From JAWVFM01 sp963771655 (GTDB lineage: Bacteria; Actinomycetota; Thermoleophilia; Solirubrobacterales; 70-9), in NCBI GenBank assembly GCA_963771655.1, contig CAVYUG010000008.1, positions 1 through 64,000 of the forward strand: 64,000 nt of DNA, read 5' to 3'. The notes under the pieces are model-generated. The model was not told the origin of the DNA and did not search any database. It worked only from the letters and a program-made list of their open reading frames with translations. Each line of letters opens with the position of its first letter. Within the stretch, counting starts at the first letter, position 1. Shown piece by piece: positions 59,344 to 64,000 of this stretch. The position numbers were made by a program, and so were the translations under genes.

Positions 59344-60276
59344 ATGGAGAAGACCGAGTGGATCTGGATGAATGGCGAGCTCGTCCGCTGGGACGATGCC
59401 AAGGTCCACGTGCTGAGCCACGGCCTGCACTACGGGACCGGGGTCTTCGAGGGGATCCGGTGCTATGAGACCGATCGCGGTCCGGCGATCTTCCGCCATC
59501 GCGAGCACCTCGCTCGGCTCGAGAAGTCGGGCGAGCTCTACTACCTGCCGCTGCCCTACACCGCTGCTGAGATCCGCGATGCGACCCACGAGCTCATCCG
59601 GAAGAACGGCCTTCGCAGCTGCTACATCCGCCCGCTCGCCTTCCGCGGCTACGGCGAGATGGGCCTCTACGCGAAGAGCGCGCCGGTCGAGGTCATGGTC
59701 GCGGTGTGGCCGTGGGGCGCGTACCTGGGCGACGAGGCCAAGCAGCAGGGGATTCGCGCGAAGGTGTCTTCCTGGCGACGGATCTCACCGACGGGGCTGA
59801 TTCCACACGCCAAGGCCTCGGGTCAATACCTGAACTCGATCCTCGCCAAGACCGAGGCCGCGAACGCCGGCTACGACGAGGCGATCCTGCTCGAGGACAA
59901 CGGGACCGTGTGCGAGGGCTCCGGCGAGAACATCTTCATCATCCGCGAGGGCGAGATCGCGACCCCTGGCCACACGGCCTCCATTCTCGACGGCATCTCG
60001 AGGAAGTCGGTGATCCAGATCGCTGAGGACCTGGGCTACAAGGTGGTCGAGCGAGACATCGCCCGCTCGGAGCTCTACCTCGCCGAGGAGGCGTTCCTCG
60101 TGGGCACGGCCGCGGAGCTGGTGCCCATCCGCGAGGTCGACGACCACCCGCTCGGCGAGCCGGGCGAGATCACGCGCCAGATCCAGTCCAAGTTCGAGGA
60201 CGCGTTGCACGGGCGCGCCCCCGAGTACGCCGAGTGGCTGGACCTCGTCGAACAACCGAGTAAGGTCACCGGTTGA
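59344..60276 (+). CDS. ilvE: Branched-chain amino-acid aminotransferase
   Basis: 310 residues from the ATG at 59344. Fold-type IV PLP enzyme: HGLHYGTGVFEGIRCY, CYIRPLAFRGYGEMGL, the PLP lysine in PHAKASGQYLNS (about 155), GYDEAILLEDNGTVCEGSGENIF and ASILDGISRKSV. The length matches bacterial IlvE. It transfers the final amino group to the 2-oxo acids for Val, Leu and Ile. Its stop overlaps a small ORF that I read as the leader peptide of cimA (TGATG). Confidence 0.94.
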   Translation: MEKTEWIWMNGELVRWDDAKVHVLSHGLHYGTGVFEGIRCYETDRGPAIFRHREHLARLEKSGELYYLPLPYTAAEIRDATHELIRKNGLRSCYIRPLAFRGYGEMGLYAKSAPVEVMVAVWPWGAYLGDEAKQQGIRAKVSSWRRISPTGLIPHAKASGQYLNSILAKTEAANAGYDEAILLEDNGTVCEGSGENIFIIREGEIATPGHTASILDGISRKSVIQIAEDLGYKVVERDIARSELYLAEEAFLVGTAAELVPIREVDDHPLGEPGEITRQIQSKFEDALHGRAPEYAEWLDLVEQPSKVTG

Positions 60277-60329
60277 TGCTTCGCAAGTTCGGGGTTATCG
60301 AGCGAATTAGGAGCGCCGCGGCGGCGTAA
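60276..60329 (+). CDS. Val/Ile leader peptide of cimA
   Basis: A 17-residue ORF, MLRKFGVIERIRSAAAA, whose ATG overlaps the ilvE stop. It contains Leu (CTT), Val (GTT) and Ile (ATC, ATT) codons, of which CTT, GTT and ATT are rare for such GC-rich DNA. The codons lie on the 5' arm of a long-range helix, TTCGGGGTT plus TCGAGCGA, that pairs with 60368-60390, next to the cimA ribosome-binding site. A ribosome stalled at Val/Ile would open this helix and free the start. Confidence 0.55.
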   Translation: MLRKFGVIERIRSAAAA

Positions 60330-60393
60330 CCGCCCCGTGGCCGCGCGGCGTCGACGCCGCGCACAGCTCGCTCGACCCTCGAACCCCGAAAGG
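60288..60393 (+). promoter_or_regulatory. Multibranched RNA leader of cimA
   Basis: TTCGGGGTT (60288-60296) pairs with AACCCCGAA (60382-60390), and TCGAGCGA (60298-60305) pairs with TCGCTCGA (60368-60375). Inside are GGCGG/CCGCC (about 60319-60333) and a 20-bp perfect palindrome with half-site GCGCGGCGTC (60343-60362). The closing helix ends in the GAAAGG ribosome-binding site (60388-60393) of cimA, so folding can hide translation initiation. No T-tract is seen, which favours a translational mechanism. Confidence 0.55.
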
Positions 60394-60399
60394 CATCAC

Positions 60400-62076
60400 T
60401 TGACCCACGTAAAGCTCTACGACACGACCTTGCGCGACGGAATGCAGGGGCAGGGGATGTCGCTGTCCGCCGCCGAGAAGGCGCGCGTGGTCACCGCGCT
60501 CGACCGGCTCGGGATCGGCTTCGTCGAGGCGGGCTTCCCGAGCTCGAACCCCAAGGAGGCCGAGCTGTTCGAGCTGCTTGCCGACCTCGAGCTCGAGGGC
60601 GCCGACGTCTGCGCCTTCGGGATGACGCGGCGGCGCGACGTCGCCTCGTCCGACGACGAGGCGCTCCAAGGCCTCATTGGAACCTTCGCTCCCGTCTGCA
60701 CCCTGGTCGGGAAGACCTGGGCGCTGCACCTCGAGAAGGTGACCAGGGTCTCCCGCGAGGAGAACCTCGCGATGATCCGCGACTCGGTGGCGTTTTGCCG
60801 CGAGGCGGGAAAGCGCGTGATCTACGACGCGGAGCACTTCTTCGACGGCTGGCGCGACGATCCGGGCTACGCGCTCGAATGCGTGCGCGCTGCCGCCGGA
60901 GCGGGGGCAGAGAACGTGACCCTCTGCGACACGAACGGCTCGAGCCTGCCACCCCAGGTTGCGACGGCGACGGCCGCCGTGGTCGCCGAGCTGGGAGACG
61001 AGGTCGAGGTGGGGATCCACACCCACAACGACGCGGAGTGCGCCGTCGCCAACTCCCTGGCGGCGGTCGAGGCGGGAGCGCGCCTCGTGCAGGGGACGAT
61101 GAACGGCTACGGCGAGCGGTGCGGCAACGCCAACCTGGTGTCGATCCTCCCTGCCCTCCAGCTCAAGATGGGCTACGAGTGCGTCCCCCGCGATCGCCTG
61201 CAGCTCCTCACCGAGACGGCGCACTTCCTCGACGAGCTGACCAATCAGCAGCCCGACCCCGACCGGCCCTACGTCGGCCGTAATGCCTTCGCCCACAAGG
61301 GCGGCATGCACGTCGCCGGCGTGCAGGCCGACGCGCGCACCTTCGAGCACGTCGACCCCGATCTCGTGGGCAACAGCCGCGAGGTGCTCATCTCGGAGCT
61401 GTCCGGGAAGGGGTCGGTAGAGAGCCTCGCCGAGCGCGCCGGGATCGAGCTCGACGCGAGCGCGGCGCGCAGCGCGGTCGAGGCCGTGAAGCAGCGTGAG
61501 CACCGCGGCTATCACTACGAGGCAGCCGACGCCTCGTTCGAGCTGCTCCTGCGTCGCGAGACCGGGGCCTACGAGTCGCTCTTCCGCCTCGAGAGCTTTC
61601 GGGTGATCACGGAGAAGCACGCCGACGGCGGCGTCGAGACGGAAGCGACGATCAAGATCTGGATCGGCGACCGCCGCTTCGTGCGCACCGCGGAGGGGAA
61701 TGGGCCCGTGAACGCCCTCGACCGCGCCCTCCGCGATGCGATCACCGAGCTGCATCCGCATCTCGCCGACATCGAGCTCGTGAACTACAAGGTTCGGATC
61801 CTCGACGAGCACCACGGAACGGGTTCGGTGACGCGGGTGCTCCTCGACTCCTCGGATGGAAGCGAGACGTGGGGCACGATCGGGGTCTCGGAGAACATCA
61901 TCGAGGCCTCCTGGGAGGCCCTGGTGGAATCACTCGAGTACGCGTTCCAGCCGCGGAACCACCACTCCGCGGGCTCCTCCGCTCCCGCACGGAACACCTT
62001 GTCTGCGGCTACGCCGCAGACTTCTTCTTCCGCTCCCGCGTCAGGGGCCGGCGGGCCTCCCGGCAGGACGGGCTAG
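60400..62076 (+). CDS. cimA: (R)-Citramalate synthase
   Basis: 558 residues from the TTG at 60400, with GAAAGG 7 nt upstream. LeuA-superfamily DRE-TIM barrel: LYDTTLRDGMQGQGM, with GMQ in place of the GEQ of LeuA, IYDAEHFFDGWRDDPGYALEC, HTHNDAECAVANSL and GRNAFAHKGGMHVAGV. The C-terminal LeuA-dimer-type domain follows. These features are those of the Leptospira-type CimA/CDP family. It condenses pyruvate with acetyl-CoA, starting a threonine-independent route to isoleucine that reuses LeuCD and LeuB, both nearby. The last 33 residues are low-complexity Ser/Ala/Gly and hold a terminator-like hairpin (62001-62031). Confidence 0.92.
   Translation: MTHVKLYDTTLRDGMQGQGMSLSAAEKARVVTALDRLGIGFVEAGFPSSNPKEAELFELLADLELEGADVCAFGMTRRRDVASSDDEALQGLIGTFAPVCTLVGKTWALHLEKVTRVSREENLAMIRDSVAFCREAGKRVIYDAEHFFDGWRDDPGYALECVRAAAGAGAENVTLCDTNGSSLPPQVATATAAVVAELGDEVEVGIHTHNDAECAVANSLAAVEAGARLVQGTMNGYGERCGNANLVSILPALQLKMGYECVPRDRLQLLTETAHFLDELTNQQPDPDRPYVGRNAFAHKGGMHVAGVQADARTFEHVDPDLVGNSREVLISELSGKGSVESLAERAGIELDASAARSAVEAVKQREHRGYHYEAADASFELLLRRETGAYESLFRLESFRVITEKHADGGVETEATIKIWIGDRRFVRTAEGNGPVNALDRALRDAITELHPHLADIELVNYKVRILDEHHGTGSVTRVLLDSSDGSETWGTIGVSENIIEASWEALVESLEYAFQPRNHHSAGSSAPARNTLSAATPQTSSSAPASGAGGPPGRTG
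62001..62031 (+). terminator. Hairpin plus TTCTTCTTCC in the cimA tail
   Basis: GTCTGCGGC, loop TAC, GCCGCAGAC is a 9-bp perfect stem followed by TTCTTCTTCC. It lies inside the cimA frame, 45 nt before its stop. This could terminate transcription before the DegT gene or be an inserted palindrome that lengthened cimA. Confidence 0.4.
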
Positions 62077-62078
62077 AG

Positions 62079-63248
62079 GTGCCCGACTCGCCCGAGATTC
62101 CCCTCGCCAGGCCGGATGTAGGGCCACGCGAGGAGGAGCTCGTGCTCGAGGTGCTGCGCTCGGGTCGGCTCTCGCTGGGCCCGGTCCTGGGGCGGTTCGA
62201 GGCCGCGTTCGCCGACCTCCTGGGCACGGAGGACGCCGTCGCGACCTCCTCGGGCACCGCGGCGCTTCACCTGGGCGTGCGACGCCTGGGGTGGGGCGAG
62301 GGCGACGAGGTGGTCACGTCACCCCTGAGCTTCGTCGCCTCGGCCAACTGCCTCCTGTACGAGCGCGCACTGCCGGTCTTCTGCGACATCGATCCACTCA
62401 CGCTCAACCTCGATCCCGACGCCGCCGAAGCGGCGGTGGGGGAGGGGACGGCCGGGTTCCTGCCCGTGCACCTATTCGGCTATCCGGCGCCGCTGCCCAG
62501 GCTCGAGGCCGTGGCGGAGCCGCGCGGCCTCGGCGTCCTCGAGGACGCCTGCGAGGCGCTTGGGGCGGTCGACGCTTCGGGCCGAACGGTCGGCGCGAGC
62601 GGAAACCTCGCTTGCTTCGGCTTCTACGCCAACAAGCAGATCACGACCGGGGAGGGGGGCGTGATCGTGCCGGCGGATGCGGGCGGGGCGGAGGCGCTTC
62701 GCAGCGAGCGGAACCAGGGGCGCGCCCCGGATATGGACTGGCTGGAGCACGACAGGCTCGGGTTCAACTACCGCATGAGCGACATTGCGGCCGCGATCGG
62801 CGTCGGGCAGCTCGAGCGGGTGGGGGAGCTCCTGGAGTCCCGCGAGCGCGTCGCGGCGGCCTATCGGGAGCGTCTCGCCGACCTCGGCGGAGCTCCCGCG
62901 GGCGCGGGGGCCGCGGATCCGGATGGTCTCCTGCTCCCATGCGGTGACCGCGGTTCCGAGCGGCGCAGCTGGTTCGTCTACGTCGTGCAGCTGCCCGCGG
63001 ACGCGGATCGCGACGCGGTGATCGGCGGTCTCGAGCAGCGCGGCGTCGCCTCGAAGGCCTACCTGCCCTGCATCCACCTGATGCCGTTCTATCGCGAGCG
63101 GTTCGGCTTCGAGGGGGGCGAGTTCCCCGTCGCCGAGGCCGTCGCGGCGAGGTCGCTGGCGCTGCCGTTCTTCGGCGGGATGGGGGAAGGCGAGGTCGAT
63201 CGGGTCGCCGAGGCGCTGACGGAGGCGCTGCGCGGCGACTGGACCTGA
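62079..63248 (+). CDS. DegT/DnrJ/EryC1/StrS-family sugar aminotransferase
   Basis: 389 residues from the GTG at 62079, 2 nt after the cimA stop. Fold-type I PLP enzyme: SGTAALHLGVRRLGWGEGDEV, SPLSFVASANCLLYERA, LFGYPAPLP, EDACEALGA, the PLP lysine in GFYANKQITTGEGG (about 185), and NYRMSDIAAAIGVGQLERV. The family forms aminosugars on nucleotide sugars. The late KAYLPCIHLMPFYRERF matches the dTDP/UDP-sugar group. No dehydratase or glycosyltransferase is adjacent, so the substrate is unknown. The link to amino-acid genes is only positional. Confidence 0.9.
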   Translation: MPDSPEIPLARPDVGPREEELVLEVLRSGRLSLGPVLGRFEAAFADLLGTEDAVATSSGTAALHLGVRRLGWGEGDEVVTSPLSFVASANCLLYERALPVFCDIDPLTLNLDPDAAEAAVGEGTAGFLPVHLFGYPAPLPRLEAVAEPRGLGVLEDACEALGAVDASGRTVGASGNLACFGFYANKQITTGEGGVIVPADAGGAEALRSERNQGRAPDMDWLEHDRLGFNYRMSDIAAAIGVGQLERVGELLESRERVAAAYRERLADLGGAPAGAGAADPDGLLLPCGDRGSERRSWFVYVVQLPADADRDAVIGGLEQRGVASKAYLPCIHLMPFYRERFGFEGGEFPVAEAVAARSLALPFFGGMGEGEVDRVAEALTEALRGDWT

Positions 63249-63270
63249 GGACGGCGCGGCGGCCCGGGCC

Positions 63271-63276
63271 TATCCT
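63271..63276 (+). promoter_or_regulatory. -10 box TATCCT before argH
   Basis: TATCCT ends 9 nt before the argH ATG, leaderless or nearly so. Confidence 0.4.
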
Positions 63277-63285
63277 GGCGCGACC

Positions 63286-64000
63286 ATGACGCGGCTCCCC
63301 GACCCTCAGCATTCGCTCTTCGCGCGGCTCAACTCGTCGATTTCATTCGACATTCGCCTGTGGCCGCAGGACGTTCGCGTATCGAGGGTGCACGCCGCGC
63401 GGCTGCGCGAGGCAGGCGTGCTCGATGACGGCGAGCTGGCAGAGCTCGAGCGGGGACTCGACCGGGTGGCGGCTGAGCTCGAGTCCGGCAGCTTCGACGT
63501 CGCCGAGGCGGACGAGGACATCCACATGGCGATCGAACGGCGGCTCACCGAGCTCGTCGGGCCTCTCGGCGGCAAGCTCCACACCGCTCGCTCACGAAAC
63601 GACCAGGTCGCCACCGACGTGGCGCTATATGCGCGCGACCGCTGCGAACGCGCCCGCGAGCTGATCGCCGCCCTCCTGGAGCGCCTCCTGGACCTCGCTG
63701 AGCGGCACTCGGACTGGCCGATGCCGGGGTACACGCACCTCCAGCGCGCGCAGGCCGTCTATCTCGGCCACCATCTGCTCGCGTACTTCTGGATGCTGCG
63801 CCGCGACGCCGACCGGTTCGCGGCGGCGCGGCGGGCGGCGGGCGAGATGCCGCTGGGCTCCGGGGCTCTCGCCGGGGTCGACTGGGATCTCGACCGGGGC
63901 GCCGCCGCGCAGGAGCTCGGCTTCGAGCGTCCGGCGCCGAACTCGATCGACGCCGTCGCCAGCCGCGACGCCGCCCTCGACTACCTGGCGGCGGCCGCGA
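63286..64000 (+). CDS. argH: Argininosuccinate lyase, 3' end outside the window
   Basis: ATG start; 238 codons are visible and the frame is open at the right edge (full ArgH is about 460). Fumarase/aspartase superfamily: SFDIRLWPQDVRVSRVHAARL, DEDIHMAIERRLTELVG, HTARSRNDQVATDVAL (about 98-113) and GYTHLQRAQAVYLGHH, with the general-acid histidine in THLQRAQ. The GSSAMPQKRNP signature lies beyond the window. It splits argininosuccinate into arginine and fumarate. No other arg gene is in the window. Confidence 0.93.
   Translation, partial: MTRLPDPQHSLFARLNSSISFDIRLWPQDVRVSRVHAARLREAGVLDDGELAELERGLDRVAAELESGSFDVAEADEDIHMAIERRLTELVGPLGGKLHTARSRNDQVATDVALYARDRCERARELIAALLERLLDLAERHSDWPMPGYTHLQRAQAVYLGHHLLAYFWMLRRDADRFAAARRAAGEMPLGSGALAGVDWDLDRGAAAQELGFERPAPNSIDAVASRDAALDYLAAAA

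Noticed and set aside
61869..62078. Longer start for the DegT aminotransferase at 61869
   Set aside because: The added residues are an alternative-frame reading of the cimA tail with no family similarity. The GTG at 62079 starts directly before the conserved fold.

Overview
This window comes from a very GC-rich bacterial chromosome (about 70% G+C by eye). It is most likely an actinobacterium, and the class Thermoleophilia (Solirubrobacterales/Gaiellales type) is my inference. The support is dense GTG/TTG starts, TAnnnT -10 boxes sitting 6-9 nt before many starts (leaderless transcripts), a GatCAB amidotransferase, a menaquinone pathway, an LPXTG-anchored protein and many stop/start overlaps. 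I see no tRNA, rRNA, CRISPR array, insertion sequence or phage gene. This is core chromosome.

Layout. 1-5.7 kb: the end of a coiled-coil gene, dnaE, a cysteine-rich small protein, then (minus strand) a membrane protein, a histidine kinase and an OmpR-type regulator up to 7.7 kb. They are divergent from an LPXTG surface protein, with two opposed arrays of 11-bp repeats between them. 8.2-13 kb: nfo and gltX (back-to-back starts), a COG4315-type secreted protein, an HDOD-LuxR fusion and a NarL-like regulator. 13-15 kb: Rrf2 regulator-cysK-cysE. 15-18.8 kb: pcrA, folD, a membrane protein. 19-21.4 kb: GMC oxidoreductase plus membrane partner. 21.4-24.6 kb: gatCAB. 24.6-28.5 kb: type II NADH dehydrogenase, a zinc-ribbon membrane protein, a secreted S53 protease. 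28.5-31.5 kb: a DUF2304-like/GT2 fusion divergent from UDP-sulfoquinovose synthase and a TetR regulator.

The second half is mostly amino-acid and quinone biosynthesis. ilvB-ilvN (31.6-33.8 kb), menF, a lipoprotein, menB-menA-menC and menD (minus), menE, ilvC (41.9-42.8 kb). Then membrane proteins, serC-serA and a quinone-reductase-like MDR, followed by leuA, an SDR, an XRE-cupin regulator, leuC-leuD, a Tam-like methyltransferase, a secreted propeller-phosphoesterase, leuB, ilvE, cimA, a DegT aminotransferase and the start of argH. The window therefore holds most of valine/leucine/isoleucine synthesis, with isoleucine probably made by the citramalate route. Also present are serine and cysteine synthesis and nearly all of menaquinone synthesis, which would feed the NDH-2 respiratory enzyme. 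ilvD, serB, menG and menH are not in the window.

Most interesting non-coding signals. (1) A leucine-codon leader peptide before leuA. (2) A Val/Ile leader peptide inside a multibranched leader before cimA. (3) Three copies of a two-hairpin element with an exactly 15-nt linker, before gatA, ilvC and leuA. (4) The symmetric PhoB-box-like operator between the two-component operon and the LPXTG gene. (5) -10 boxes that reuse the previous gene's stop codon. All of these were read by eye. No database search was run.
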